Part shown: one piece after another, positions 27,408-36,718 of the stretch | How positions within the stretch are numbered: the stretch's first letter is position 1 | How the letters are laid out: each line of letters opens with the position of its first letter | Assembly: GCF_900114915.1 (NCBI RefSeq) | Contig: NZ_FOUS01000005.1 | Location: forward strand, 1-64,000 | Source of the DNA: Bradyrhizobium sp. Rc3b | GTDB lineage: Bacteria; Pseudomonadota; Alphaproteobacteria; Rhizobiales; Xanthobacteraceae | DNA: 64,000 nucleotides | Reading direction: 5' to 3' | Made by a program: the position numbers and the translations under genes | The notes under the pieces: model-generated | The model's database searches: none | What the model was told of the DNA's origin: nothing | The model's input: only the letters and a program-made list of their open reading frames with translations

Positions 27408-27932
27408 CTACCGTCCTTTGGAGCGGAGAAACCGCAGAGCGTCCGTAGTCACGCGAAGCAGGTTATGTCCATCTACCACGACGGCACCCGTCCTGTCTCC
27501 GGCCATCGAAACGCCAGCCATCGCTCTGCCTGCGCGCGCGGGTGGGCGTTCGTACACTTCGGCTGCTTCGAGCCCTCTAGGGCTTGTAGTTTTGACGTGT
27601 TTGAATGCGTTGGCGGCCTCGCTCGCCACTCGGAAGTGTTCGCATTCTTCTCTGAATTGCTTTCGGAGCTTCGCCCGCATATCGCGATGCGCCTTGCCGT
27701 CCCATTGAGAGCGGTCTCCCGGATACGCCAAATAATCGACGGAGTGATCTATTGCCACGCAAGCTAGGAAACCCATCCTCACGCTGGACGGTCTTTGGCG
27801 AAAATCTTCCACAGTCGGCTCAACTATCTCGTTTAGATAGCGCTCAAGGTCTTCCACTACGTCCTCAGGGATTGATTCTAGTTTCGATGGGGCCTGCGCG
27901 CCGACTTCAAATAGGGCTCCGTGCGAGCTCAC
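27408..27932 (-). CDS. Hypothetical protein at the island border
   Basis: This 174-residue protein has a helical N-terminal region (PEDVVEDLERYLNEIVEPTV) and a central segment MGFLACVAIDHSVDYLAYPG that could be a small helical domain with a conserved His. It runs convergent to the DUF4238 gene, with 36 bases between the stops. It is the last gene before the tRNA. It is not an integrase: no Arg-His-Arg-Tyr pattern is seen. No family recognised. Confidence 0.6.
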   Translation of the reverse strand: MSSHGALFEVGAQAPSKLESIPEDVVEDLERYLNEIVEPTVEDFRQRPSSVRMGFLACVAIDHSVDYLAYPGDRSQWDGKAHRDMRAKLRKQFREECEHFRVASEAANAFKHVKTTSPRGLEAAEVYERPPARAGRAMAGVSMAGDRTGAVVVDGHNLLRVTTDALRFLRSKGR

Positions 27933-28098
27933 GCTCGGTCAGTCGAATACCGCAGCCTGACTAAGCGGTATCTGCACAATGCGCCAGGCATGTGAATTTC
28001 GGTCGCGCCCGAGCGAGCGGTAGCGCTCTCGTGGTAGCTATCTGGTAGCTACAACAGTTCCCCAATCGTCAACGATTTCCATAATCACTTGATTTTGC

Positions 28099-28175
28099 TG
28101 GTACAGTTGGGTGGGCTCGAACCACCGACCTCCTGTTCCACAGACAGGCGCTCTAACCAACTGAGCTACAACTGC
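28099..28175 (-). tRNA. tRNA-His (anticodon GTG)
   Basis: The minus strand folds into a cloverleaf. The acceptor 5' strand is GCAGTTG, the D arm carries GTAGCTCAGTTGGTTAGAGC, and the anticodon loop CTGTGGA holds GTG. The T arm is GGTGGTTCGAGCCCACC and the 3' end CAACTGT-A-CCA is encoded. The base before G1 is T, so no G-1 is encoded, and position 73 is A with a G1-U72 pair. This matches the noncanonical tRNA-His of a subset of Alphaproteobacteria. Its 3' end marks the island boundary. Confidence 0.93.
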
Positions 28176-28438
28176 ATCCTGGCGAGCCGCCCTCGGGGCT
28201 ACCTGAAAAGGCCGTCGACCTAGGGGGCTGGACGGGGCGGAAACTAGGTGCAACGGCCCGGTTTGGCAAGGCCGCAGAGCGACGAAAAACCGGCTGAAAT
28301 CACGTTCGGTGCGAGGAAATCGGGCTTGATCACGGCCATCCAGGTGCTGCGCTGCCTCTGCCGCTTATGGCGGCACTCCCCGGGCGGAGACAACCCTCAA
28401 CCCGTCGCCCGACGATGCTTCGTATCGCCCGGCGCCGG

Positions 28439-28490
28439 CCTCTCCCGCATCCGCCTTCGCCAAGGCTTCGGCGGACAAGAGCGGGAGAGG
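28439..28490. repeat. Palindromic repeat element
   Basis: The outer arms CCTCTCCCGC (28439-28448) and GCGGGAGAGG (28481-28490) pair, and an inner hairpin spans 28450-28475 (TCCGCC...GGCGGA). It is of the dispersed REP type seen at several gaps in the right half of the window. Confidence 0.6.
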
Positions 28491-28494
28491 CGAA

Positions 28495-28524
28495 GAAAAA
28501 ACCCGGGCCTTTCGGCCCGGGTTT
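28495..28524 (-). terminator. Intrinsic terminator of the phasin gene
   Basis: On the minus strand a nine-base GC-rich stem (arms 28501-28509 and 28514-28522, loop GAAA) is followed by a run of T. It lies 26 bases after the phasin stop. Confidence 0.85.
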
Positions 28525-28549
28525 CTCAAATTCAAACCAACCTGCCGGA

Positions 28550-28984
28550 TCAGGCGGCGGGCTTGTAGAACTTCGAGGCGCTGGCCTTGATCGGCTCGGC
28601 GGTCTCGGCGGCGACGCGCTGGGTCAGCTCGACCAGCTCCTTGGCCTGAGACTGGAAGGTCTCGAGCTGGGTGCGGGTGTGGCCGGTCCACAGCTCCATC
28701 GCTTCGGCCGGCGACTTCAGGCCGAACAGCTGCTGGGCGAAGTCCAGCTGGGCGTTGCTGTTGGCCTTCATGAATTCCACCAGCTTGGCGGTGTATTCGC
28801 TCGCGCCCTTGCTGGCGGAGGTGAACACGGCCTCGACGGTGCCGTTGTGGGTTTCGGCGGCGTCCTTGAACTTGGCGTAGCTCTCACGGGCCTGCGACAC
28901 GCCCTTTTCGGCGAACGCACGCATCTGCTCGGGCACCTCGAACGGAATGATCGAGGCAGAAAACGGATCAGTCGCACCTGTCAT
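28550..28984 (-). CDS. phaP: Phasin (polyhydroxyalkanoate granule-associated protein)
   Basis: The 144-residue, almost wholly helical protein includes FEVPEQMRAFAEKGVSQARE and ELWTGHTRTQLETFQSQAKE, typical of Phasin_2 family proteins. Phasins coat PHA storage granules and control their number and size. Ala- and Lys-rich composition without a signal peptide fits a cytoplasmic granule protein. It is a single-gene unit with a strong terminator. This is the first core gene to the right of the tRNA. Confidence 0.88.
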   Translation of the reverse strand: MTGATDPFSASIIPFEVPEQMRAFAEKGVSQARESYAKFKDAAETHNGTVEAVFTSASKGASEYTAKLVEFMKANSNAQLDFAQQLFGLKSPAEAMELWTGHTRTQLETFQSQAKELVELTQRVAAETAEPIKASASKFYKPAA

Positions 28985-29677
28985 GGTTGTCCCTCACGAT
29001 AATGAAAAATGGAGTGAGCCTTCTGGCGCGCCCGCCGGCCCCCGGTCTGGGCCGTCACACATTGAGCGGGTACGAAAGACTGGAAACGCGAAACAAACGA
29101 GATGGCTCGCCCAGCGCCCAAGATTATGGCTGCCTATCATGTCAACATTGTGCAGCGCAATGCGGAGGCAGGGTGCGCCGCGATAATTTAATCTAGGTTA
29201 GGGCGAGGTTCCGGGTTCGGGGAACCGGGGGTTGAGGTAAGGGGGTGGTGGCGTGAGTCTGCCCGCAGGCTCCGCTCTTTCCGTTCCCTCCCCCCTTGTG
29301 GGGGAGGGGCAGGGAGGGGGTGCCGCACGGGGATTCTTTCCGTCGCGCACCCTGCTCTCGGCACGTCACCCCAACTGACATCGCTTGCTGGGCTACCCCT
29401 CTCCCTAACCCTCCCCCACAAGGGGGGAGGGAATGCACCTTTCTCGACGTGCATACCGAGTCAGGTCACGCCGGCCGACGATCAGCTTCCCTTCGAATCC
29501 CTTGGATGAACCGGGCGGCGGCTTGCGGGTTCGGGCTGATTAAGGTTATCGCGGCTTAGGGCCGCCGCCGGGGACCGGGGCCGTGGACCTGCCCGCGGGC
29601 GCGGGCGATACTAACCCTTTCTTAAGGCTGTCATTCCCGGCAGCCGCCAGCTTCAAGCGCGAGACACAGCCGGTCGG
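28985..29677. other. Gap of about 0.7 kb with inverted-repeat arms
   Basis: No gene is seen. It should contain the phasin promoter at its left end. Two C/G-rich palindromic arms are present (29284-29308 and 29410-29433), which are inverted copies of each other and probably a repeat element rather than a gene. Confidence 0.5.
29284..29433. repeat. Inverted-repeat element with CCCTCCCCC arms
   Basis: The left arm (29284-29308, TTCCCTCCCCCCTTGTGGGG...) and right arm (29410-29433, CCTCCCCCACAAGGGGGG...) are near-perfect inverted copies about 100 bases apart, each also self-complementary. A related pair lies at 38325-38473. Confidence 0.6.
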
Positions 29678-32600
29678 ATGACGAGTTCGGATTTCCAGTT
29701 GCGAGGTGTGGGCGATCCCCGGCTGGCCGTGCATGCGACCTCGCCGCTCGCGACCTGGCTGTGGTCCACCGACGGCGCGCGCGTGCTGTGGGCCAATCCG
29801 GTCGGCGCAAAGCTGTTCGGCGCGGCGAACGGCGCAGCGCTGGCGGAGCGGATTTTTGGCCCGGCGGACGGCCATCGCCGCCAGGTCGCCCGGCTCGCCC
29901 GGCAGCTGCCGGCGAACGGCACCGTGCGGCTCGAACGGCTGCGCGGCTTCGGCGCCCGGCTCGGCACGCTGATGACCTGCGCCTGCGCCCGGCTCGACTT
30001 TGCCGATGGCGGACACGCCGTGCTCGTCACCGCGATGGACCCGACCTTGCGCACCATGCCGCTGGTCGAGCGGCTGCATCGGCTGGTCGAGGGCGCGAAG
30101 ATGCCGATGGCGGCGTTCGCGCCCGACGGCCTGTTCGTCGGCGCCAGCGAGGCCGCCCGCTCCCTGCTCGGCTTTCGCGATCTCGGCGAGGCCGGCCTCG
30201 AGCAAGCGCGCAGCGATGCGCTTCGCGCGGGCCGCGTCGAAACGCCGATCGGCATCGGCCAGATGGTGCTGCAACGGGTCGGCAGCGGCGCCGATGTCGG
30301 CCTGGTCGCGCTGATCGAGCCCGCCACGCAAGCAGCACCCGCAGCTTCCGTGCCCGCGAGCACGGCGGAAACCGCAAACGAAGCGCCGGTTGAACCTGCG
30401 CAGCAGGCCGCGGCCATGCCGTGCGAGCCGCCACCGTCGCAGGACGGATCGGCCGGGATCTCGTTGTTCGATGCGTTCGCCGAGCCGGTCGAGGCGTGCA
30501 CAGCGACCGAGACAATGGCGCCTGAACCGCAGGACTCGACGGGGGTCGAGGACACGGCCGAACAGCCTGTTCGAGAACCAGCTCACGAAACCCCGGACCA
30601 GGGCGCCGACATCGCGCCAAAGACTCCGGTTGAAAACCCGCATCAAGCCATCGTGTCGCCGCAGGCTGTGCCGATCACTCCCGGCATGGTCGAGCCGCCG
30701 TCGGGCCAGCAATCGTCTGGCCGGGATTCGTCGGGCCAAGAGCCGCCCGCACCGCGTCAGCATCCGCTGCGCTTCCTCTGGCAGATGGATGCGGAGGGCC
30801 GCTTTGTGCTTCTCTCCGACGAATTCATCCGCCTGATCGGCGCGCGCACCGCCGCCGGCTTCGGCCGCCCTTGGCGCGAGATCGCCGCGGAATTCTCGCT
30901 TGATCCTGAGGGGCGCGTCGCGGAGGCGCTTGCGCGCCACGACACCTGGGCCGGGATCACCGTGAACTGGCCGGCTGACGGCGGCGAGCATCTGCCGGTC
31001 GAGCTCGCGGGCCTGCCGGTCTACGACCGCGAGCGCAACTTTGCCGGCTTCAAGGGCTTTGGCGTCTGCCGCGATCTCGACGGCCTCAATCGTCTCGCAG
31101 CGCTGAGGCGCTTCGAGACGGTGACCGAACCGCCGGCGCAGCACGGCCCGTCTGCCGAACTGGTCGCGCCGGAGCCCGAGGCCGAGCCGGTCGCGGAGGC
31201 GCCGCCTCCGCCGATCGAGCCGCCCGCAGCCGAGCCCGAGCCAGCATCCGAACCTGAACTGCCCGAACCCACCAGCGACGCGAATTCACACCCAACCGAT
31301 CCGGAAACGTCAGTGGAAACGCCAGTCGAAACCCCTCCGAATGTCGTGCCGTTCCGCCCGCACGGCGATGTCAGATCACCCAGTGATCAGAGATCGCCGA
31401 CGCTGACGCCGGTCGAGAATAGCGCGTTCAACGAGCTCGCCCGGCAATTGTCCGAACGGCTCGAACGCGAGCGCGAGACGATCGCGGCAGAAGCTTCCGA
31501 GCCCGTGGCGGAGACCCTCACCGAGCCGTCGGCGCCGGAGCCCTCATCGCCGCAAGCTGCGGCCGAATGGCTGAGCGAGCCCGCGCCGCCGCCACGCGGC
31601 GCCAGCGCGCGCGACCGCACCCTGCTCGACCTGTTGCCGACCGGCATCCTGATCTACCGGCTCGACCGCCTGCTCTACGCCAACCCCGCCTTCCTCGCGC
31701 GCATGGGCTATGACGGCATCAACGCGCTGGAGAGTGCCGGCGGGCTCGATGCGCTCTATGTCGAGCCCGGCGTGTCCTCGGCCAGCAGCACCTCGCAAGC
31801 CGGCACGCCTGTCACGATCAGCGCGACGCTCGCGAACGGTGAAGCGCCGCTTGCGACCACCGAGGCTCATCTGCACACGATCGACTGGGACGGCGAGAGC
31901 GCGCATGCGTTGATCTGCGCGCTGCCGCCGGCGCCCAGCGTCGCGGCTTCGATCGCCGAGACCGTCGTCGTGGAGCCCATCGTCGCCGAATCCTTCCCCT
32001 ACGCGCCCGAGCTCGAATCCGCGGCCGGCGATGCCGATGCGGAGGATCTCGCCGCGATCCTCGACACCACCGCCGAGGGCATCGTCATGTTCGATGCCGA
32101 AGGCAACATCCACGCCTGCAACCGCAGCGCCGAGGCGCTGTTCGGCTATGACGGCACCGACCTGCTCGAGCAGAATCTGGCGACGCTGTTCGCGCCGGAG
32201 AGCCGGCAGATCGTCGCCGACTATCTCGAAAGCCTCAAGAGCCAGGACATTTCGAGCCTGCTGGACCACGGCCGCGAGGTGCTCGGACGCGAGAAGAAGG
32301 GCGGCGTCATTCCGCTCGCGATGATCATGGGCCGCACGCGGCCGGACGGCCCGAACTTCTTCGCCGTGTTCCGCGATCTCTCGCAGAGCAAGAGGGGCGA
32401 GAGCGAGCTGACGCAGGCCCGCCACCTCGTCCACAGCGCGGCCAACGCCAAGGCCGACATGCTGGCGCGGATCAGCCACGAGATCCGCACGCCGCTCAAC
32501 GCCATCATCGGCTTTGCCGAGGTGATGATCTCCGAACGCTTCGGCACGCTCGGCAACGAGCGTTACGGCGAATACATGAAGGATATCCGCGCCTCCGGCG

Positions 32601-33139
32601 AGCGCGTCATCGCGATCATCGACGATCTGCTGGAGCTGTCGCGGATCGAAACCGGCAAGCTCGATCTCAACTTCGCCAACCTCAGCCTCAACGACCTCGT
32701 CGAAGCCTGCGTGACGGTGATGCAGCCGCAGGCCAATCGCGAGCGCATCATCATCCGCACCTCGCTCGCGCATGCGCTGCCGCAGGTCACGGCTGACGCG
32801 CGCGCGATGCGGCAGATCACCATGAACCTGATCTCGAACTCGATCAGGCTCGCCAGCGCCGGCGGCCAGGTCATCGTCTCGACCGCGCTGTCCGACCGCG
32901 GCGAGATTTGCCTGCGCATCCGCGACACCGGCCATGGCCTCTCCGAGCGCGAAGTCGCCGCCGCGATGGAGCCGTTCCGCACCCCGCCGCCCGGGGACGC
33001 CGCGGACAATTCGGCGCTGAGCCTGTCGCTGACCAAGGCCCTGGTCGAAGCCAATCGCGCCCGCTTCAACATCAAGAGCGCGGGGAATTCCGGCACGCTG
33101 ATCGAAGTGGTGTTCGCACCGGTGGTGGCGGGGGCTTAG
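29678..33139 (+). CDS. Large PAS-domain sensor histidine kinase, PdhS-like
   Basis: The 1153-residue soluble kinase has Ala/Pro/Glu-rich linkers (about 205-360 and 470-640), PAS-like segments (near 370-450, 650-760 and 790-900), a HisKA domain with phospho-acceptor H934 in ISHEIRTPLNAIIGF, and an ATPase domain with DTGHGL (from D1083). The layout and the C-terminal sequence resemble PdhS, which in Brucella controls the DivK cell-cycle phosphorelay. The usual Gly-rich G2 lid (GxGLGL) is replaced by NSALSLSLTKALVEAN, so ATP handling may be altered. No response regulator is adjacent. There is no membrane helix, so it is cytoplasmic, possibly polar. Confidence 0.85.
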   Translation: MTSSDFQLRGVGDPRLAVHATSPLATWLWSTDGARVLWANPVGAKLFGAANGAALAERIFGPADGHRRQVARLARQLPANGTVRLERLRGFGARLGTLMTCACARLDFADGGHAVLVTAMDPTLRTMPLVERLHRLVEGAKMPMAAFAPDGLFVGASEAARSLLGFRDLGEAGLEQARSDALRAGRVETPIGIGQMVLQRVGSGADVGLVALIEPATQAAPAASVPASTAETANEAPVEPAQQAAAMPCEPPPSQDGSAGISLFDAFAEPVEACTATETMAPEPQDSTGVEDTAEQPVREPAHETPDQGADIAPKTPVENPHQAIVSPQAVPITPGMVEPPSGQQSSGRDSSGQEPPAPRQHPLRFLWQMDAEGRFVLLSDEFIRLIGARTAAGFGRPWREIAAEFSLDPEGRVAEALARHDTWAGITVNWPADGGEHLPVELAGLPVYDRERNFAGFKGFGVCRDLDGLNRLAALRRFETVTEPPAQHGPSAELVAPEPEAEPVAEAPPPPIEPPAAEPEPASEPELPEPTSDANSHPTDPETSVETPVETPPNVVPFRPHGDVRSPSDQRSPTLTPVENSAFNELARQLSERLERERETIAAEASEPVAETLTEPSAPEPSSPQAAAEWLSEPAPPPRGASARDRTLLDLLPTGILIYRLDRLLYANPAFLARMGYDGINALESAGGLDALYVEPGVSSASSTSQAGTPVTISATLANGEAPLATTEAHLHTIDWDGESAHALICALPPAPSVAASIAETVVVEPIVAESFPYAPELESAAGDADAEDLAAILDTTAEGIVMFDAEGNIHACNRSAEALFGYDGTDLLEQNLATLFAPESRQIVADYLESLKSQDISSLLDHGREVLGREKKGGVIPLAMIMGRTRPDGPNFFAVFRDLSQSKRGESELTQARHLVHSAANAKADMLARISHEIRTPLNAIIGFAEVMISERFGTLGNERYGEYMKDIRASGERVIAIIDDLLELSRIETGKLDLNFANLSLNDLVEACVTVMQPQANRERIIIRTSLAHALPQVTADARAMRQITMNLISNSIRLASAGGQVIVSTALSDRGEICLRIRDTGHGLSEREVAAAMEPFRTPPPGDAADNSALSLSLTKALVEANRARFNIKSAGNSGTLIEVVFAPVVAGA

Positions 33140-33198
33140 CAGTCACGACCACAAGCTCGTCATGCCCGGGCTTGTCCGGGGCTGACGACACGGAGGCA

Positions 33199-35172
33199 TC
33201 ACGCCGCGCGCACGGTGTCCAAGAACCTGCTGACTTCGATCTTCAGCCGGCTGCTGTCGTTCGACAGCGACTGCGCCGCGGACAGCACCTGCGCGGAGGC
33301 AGATCCCGTCTCGGTCGCGCCCTGCCTGACGCTGCTGATGTTGGCGCTCACCTGCGTGGTGCCGGCGGCCGCATTCTGGACGTTGCGCGAGATCTCGCCG
33401 GTCGCGGCGCCCTGCTCTTCCACGGCCGCGGCGATGGTGGACGATATCTCGGACAGCCGCTCGATGGTGCCGCCGATGGTCTTGATGGCGCCGACCGAAT
33501 CCTCGGTCGCAACCTGGATGCTGGAAATCTGCTGACCGATATCGCCGGTGGCCTTCGCGGTCTGCTCGGCCAGCGCCTTCACCTCCGAAGCCACCACTGC
33601 AAAGCCGCGCCCGGCTTCGCCGGCACGCGCGGCCTCGATGGTGGCATTCAGCGCCAGCAAATTGGTCTGGCCCGCGATGGCGCTGATGAGCTCGACCACG
33701 TCTCCGATGCGCGCGGCCGCCTTCGACAATTCGCTGACGCGGTCGTTGGTCTGCCCGGCCTGGCTGACGGCTTCGCCGGCCATGCGTGCGGAGGCCTGCA
33801 CCTGGCGGCTGATCTCGTGGACGGAGGCGGTCAGCTCCTCCGCTGCGGAGGCCACCGACTGCACGTTGGTCGCGGCCTCTTCGGAGGCCGCCTCGACCAG
33901 CGTGGCAAGCTCGGTCGAGCGGCTGGCGGTGGTGGTCAGCGAGGTCGCCGACGCCTCGAGCTCGTTGGCGGCAGACGACACGGTCTCGACGATCTCGCCG
34001 ATCGCGCCTTCGAAATCGTCGGCCATCCTGATCATGTCGGCGCGACGGCGCTCGGCGGCGAGCTTGTCCTGCCTGATCTTCTCTTCCGCCTCTTCCTGCG
34101 CCTTGCGCTCGGCATTGACCTTGAACGTCTCGACGGCCTGCGCGATCTCGCCGATCTCGTCGGGACGGCCGAGCCCGGGGAGCACGATGGCGAAATTTCC
34201 GTTGGCGAGCTCGATCATCGCCGCGCGCATGGCCGACAGCGGCTTGGAAACCGAGCGGCCGATGAAGATGCCGAGGCCGAGCACGCCGGATGCGATCAGC
34301 GCGATCGCGACCGCGATCCAGAACTGGATGTTGGCACGTTCGGCCTCGTTCAGCCGGTCGGCCTCGACACGGATCTGGTCGACCGACTTCGAGACCTGCT
34401 CGATGACGGGCTCGACCGCGGAGAACGCTTCGGACATCGCCTTCAGCTCGGCCGCGAGCTTCAACGCGGTCTCCATCCACGCGGAGAAGTCGCGCTGGTA
34501 ATCGGCGAGCTTTTGGCGAAGCTCGGCCTTCGAATTGTCGGGAATGGTTGCGGCGTTCAGGTTGGCGGAGAATTCAGCCGCACGCTTCTTGATGTCATCG
34601 CCATATCGCGCGTCGCGACGGAGCATGAAGTCCTTCTCATGCCGGCGCATCATCAGCATGATCACCTTGAGAGAGGAGTCCTGAAGCTGGTCGACCTGGC
34701 TCTCGATACCGTGGACCGACGCGCGCAGGCGCCCCTCCAGGCCGGATTTCTCGTCGAGGCCGAGCCGCTGCCGCTCCTCGACCACCGCGGTAAAGCGCGC
34801 TTGGTAGGTCTTCAGCGATGCATTCATCGCGTCGATCTTTTGCGCCAGCTCGGGCTTGCCGACGACAGAGATCCTGCCGCGAAGCGTCTCGATGTCGAGC
34901 GCCGCCTGCCGGCTGATCTCGACCTGGCGCTCGGCTCTGGCCGGATCGCTGCGTAGAAGGAAATCCTTTTCGGCCCGGCGCGCCTCGAGCAGTTCGACCG
35001 CGATCCTGTTGTTGAGCTCGAAGACGGTGCGCGCCTCCTCGGCGGCGTTGCGATAGACCGCCATCGCGCGCTCACCATAGAGGTGAATGCCGCCGATCAG
35101 GACGACACCAGCGACGCCGATGACGCCGATTGCAGTGATCTTGTGGGTGAGCCGCAGGGAGAATAATCGCAT
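33199..35172 (-). CDS. Methyl-accepting chemotaxis protein
   Basis: The product (657 residues from ATG 35172; a TTG four codons upstream is less likely) has a first membrane helix ([17 protein letters not shown]) and a long helical periplasmic sensor with two related halves ([14 protein letters not shown] and [14 protein letters not shown]), fitting the helical bimodular (HBM) type. A second membrane helix near residue 290, a HAMP segment and a cytoplasmic signalling hairpin with the tip [20 protein letters not shown] follow. It transmits ligand binding to CheA/CheW. The ligand is unknown; HBM domains often bind organic acids. Confidence 0.93.
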   Translation of the reverse strand: MRLFSLRLTHKITAIGVIGVAGVVLIGGIHLYGERAMAVYRNAAEEARTVFELNNRIAVELLEARRAEKDFLLRSDPARAERQVEISRQAALDIETLRGRISVVGKPELAQKIDAMNASLKTYQARFTAVVEERQRLGLDEKSGLEGRLRASVHGIESQVDQLQDSSLKVIMLMMRRHEKDFMLRRDARYGDDIKKRAAEFSANLNAATIPDNSKAELRQKLADYQRDFSAWMETALKLAAELKAMSEAFSAVEPVIEQVSKSVDQIRVEADRLNEAERANIQFWIAVAIALIASGVLGLGIFIGRSVSKPLSAMRAAMIELANGNFAIVLPGLGRPDEIGEIAQAVETFKVNAERKAQEEAEEKIRQDKLAAERRRADMIRMADDFEGAIGEIVETVSSAANELEASATSLTTTASRSTELATLVEAASEEAATNVQSVASAAEELTASVHEISRQVQASARMAGEAVSQAGQTNDRVSELSKAAARIGDVVELISAIAGQTNLLALNATIEAARAGEAGRGFAVVASEVKALAEQTAKATGDIGQQISSIQVATEDSVGAIKTIGGTIERLSEISSTIAAAVEEQGAATGEISRNVQNAAAGTTQVSANISSVRQGATETGSASAQVLSAAQSLSNDSSRLKIEVSRFLDTVRAA

Positions 35173-35325
35173 CTTTGATTTCAAAATTGGTTGTGGCTGA
35201 TGCGATTAATGAAGCCTCAATGCGCGGAAACTTCCGTTAATTTGCGGACACGTATGACTACGTACTTATGCACGATACACGTCACAGGATAGGTCTCGAT
35301 GGCGTTTATGCACGGTGAAGTGCAC

Positions 35326-35354
35326 AAAAAAACACGGCGCTCGTACGCGCCGTG
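35326..35354 (-). terminator. Intrinsic terminator of the thiolase gene
   Basis: On the minus strand, stem CACGGCGC/GCGCCGTG is followed by seven T, 36 bases after the thiolase stop. Confidence 0.85.
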
Positions 35355-35389
35355 CTTCCTTCCCTTCAAGCCGTTGGTTGCGGATCGGC

Positions 35390-36562
35390 TCAGCTGTAGA
35401 TCTCGAACAGGCCGGCGCCGCCCTGGCCGCCGCCGATGCACATCGTCACCACACCCCACTTCGCCTTGCGGCGCGCGCCTTCCTGCAGCAGGTGGCCGGT
35501 GAGACGGGCGCCGGTCATGCCGAAGGGATGGCCGATCGCGATCGAGCCGCCGTTGACGTTGTACTTGGCGGGATCGATGCCGAGCTGGTCGCGGCAGTAC
35601 AGGCACTGGCTGGCGAAGGCTTCGTTGAGCTCCCAGAGATCGATGTCGTCGACCTTGAGGCCGGTGCGCTTGAGCAGCTTCGGAATTGCGAACACCGGGC
35701 CGATGCCCATTTCGTCGGGCTCGCAGCCCGCGGTCGCCCAGGCGACGAAGCGGCCGAGCGGCTTGAGGCCGCGCTTCTCGGCGTCCTTGGCTTCCATCAG
35801 CACCACGGCGGCGGCGCCGTCCGAGAGCTGGCTGGCATTGCCGGCAGTGACGAACTTGCCGGGGCCCTTCACCGGCTCGAGCTTGGCGAGACCTTCCATC
35901 GTGGTCTCGGGCCGGTTGCACTCGTCGCGATCGACGACGTAGTCGACGATGGTCTCGGCCTTGGTGGCCTTGTCGACGACCTTCATCTTGGTCTTCATCG
36001 GGACGATCTCGTCCTTGTACTTGCCCGCCTGCTGCGACGCCGCCATGCGGCGCTGCGATTCCAGCGAGAACTCGTCCTGATATTCGCGGCTGAGCTTGTA
36101 GCGCTCGGCGACGATGTCGGCGGTGTCGATCATCGCCATGAAGATGTCGGGCGCGACCTTGAGCAATTCAGGATCGATCGATTCCTTCGGCGTGCCGCCG
36201 CCCGGCATCGAGATGCTCTCGACCCCGCCGGCGACGATGCAGTCGGCGCCGTCCGAGCGGATCGAGTTGGCGGCCATCGCGATGGTCTGCAGTCCCGAGG
36301 AGCAGAACCGGTTCACCGAGACGCCGGCGGTGGTCTTCGGCAGGCCGGCCAGCAGCGCGGCCTGGCGGCCGATGTTGGGCGCGCCATGGGCGCAATTGCC
36401 GAGATAGCAGTCCTCGACATAGTCCTTGTCGACGCCGGCGCGCTTCACCGCGTGCTGGATGGCGTGCGCCGCGAGCGACATCGGCGGCGTGATGTTGAAC
36501 CCGCCGCGGCCGGATTTTGCGAGGCCCGTGCGCGCATAGGAAACGATGACGGCTTCACGCAT
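35390..36562 (-). CDS. Thiolase (acetyl-CoA acyltransferase)
   Basis: The 390-residue protein starts at ATG 36562 behind AAGGGAG. It carries the nucleophile C87 in VNRFCSSGLQTI, the GHPFGMTGARL motif with the active-site His, and the second Cys in CIGGGQGGAGLFE. Thiolases condense two acyl-CoAs or cleave 3-ketoacyl-CoA. The RFCSSGLQT wording is typical of degradative fatty-acid (FadA-type) enzymes rather than PhaA. It stands alone with its own terminator, without a neighbouring fadB, so pathway assignment is not certain. Confidence 0.9.
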   Translation of the reverse strand: MREAVIVSYARTGLAKSGRGGFNITPPMSLAAHAIQHAVKRAGVDKDYVEDCYLGNCAHGAPNIGRQAALLAGLPKTTAGVSVNRFCSSGLQTIAMAANSIRSDGADCIVAGGVESISMPGGGTPKESIDPELLKVAPDIFMAMIDTADIVAERYKLSREYQDEFSLESQRRMAASQQAGKYKDEIVPMKTKMKVVDKATKAETIVDYVVDRDECNRPETTMEGLAKLEPVKGPGKFVTAGNASQLSDGAAAVVLMEAKDAEKRGLKPLGRFVAWATAGCEPDEMGIGPVFAIPKLLKRTGLKVDDIDLWELNEAFASQCLYCRDQLGIDPAKYNVNGGSIAIGHPFGMTGARLTGHLLQEGARRKAKWGVVTMCIGGGQGGAGLFEIYS

Positions 36563-36652
36563 GTGTTTCTCCCTTGTCGAGCGATTTTGAACGGAGCGCT
36601 CTTTGAACGAGTTGTCCTGGCGCCATTGGTACACAAAGTTTGAAGGCTGCGG

Positions 36653-36690
36653 AAAATAAAAACGCCGCCTCCCGTGACGGAGGCGGCGTT
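36653..36690 (-). terminator. Intrinsic terminator of serA
   Basis: On the minus strand, stem AACGCCGCCTCC/GGAGGCGGCGTT is followed by TTTTATTTT, starting 29 bases after the serA stop. Confidence 0.85.
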
Positions 36691-36718
36691 GTTCCGCGGG
36701 TCGGAATATGTCAGCGTC

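Larger units (their letters stand above)
1..28098. mobile_element. Accessory genomic island, right part, abutting tRNA-His
   Basis: Everything left of the tRNA has lower GC, more gene decay, an IS end, a recombinase fragment and phage-type genes, while everything right of it is dense core genome. The tRNA 3' end (28099) faces this region, which is the usual integration geometry. The left border, the second attachment site and the integrase are not in the window, so the type of element (symbiosis island, ICE or prophage composite) is undecided. Confidence 0.6.

Noticed and set aside
27408..27932. Integrase next to the tRNA
   Set aside because: The border gene has no tyrosine- or serine-recombinase motif.
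31544..32935. Long minus-strand open frame of 463 residues
   Set aside because: It is antisense to the histidine kinase; its residues are Arg/Ala/Gly/Asp-rich, as expected for a high-GC shadow, with no family motif.
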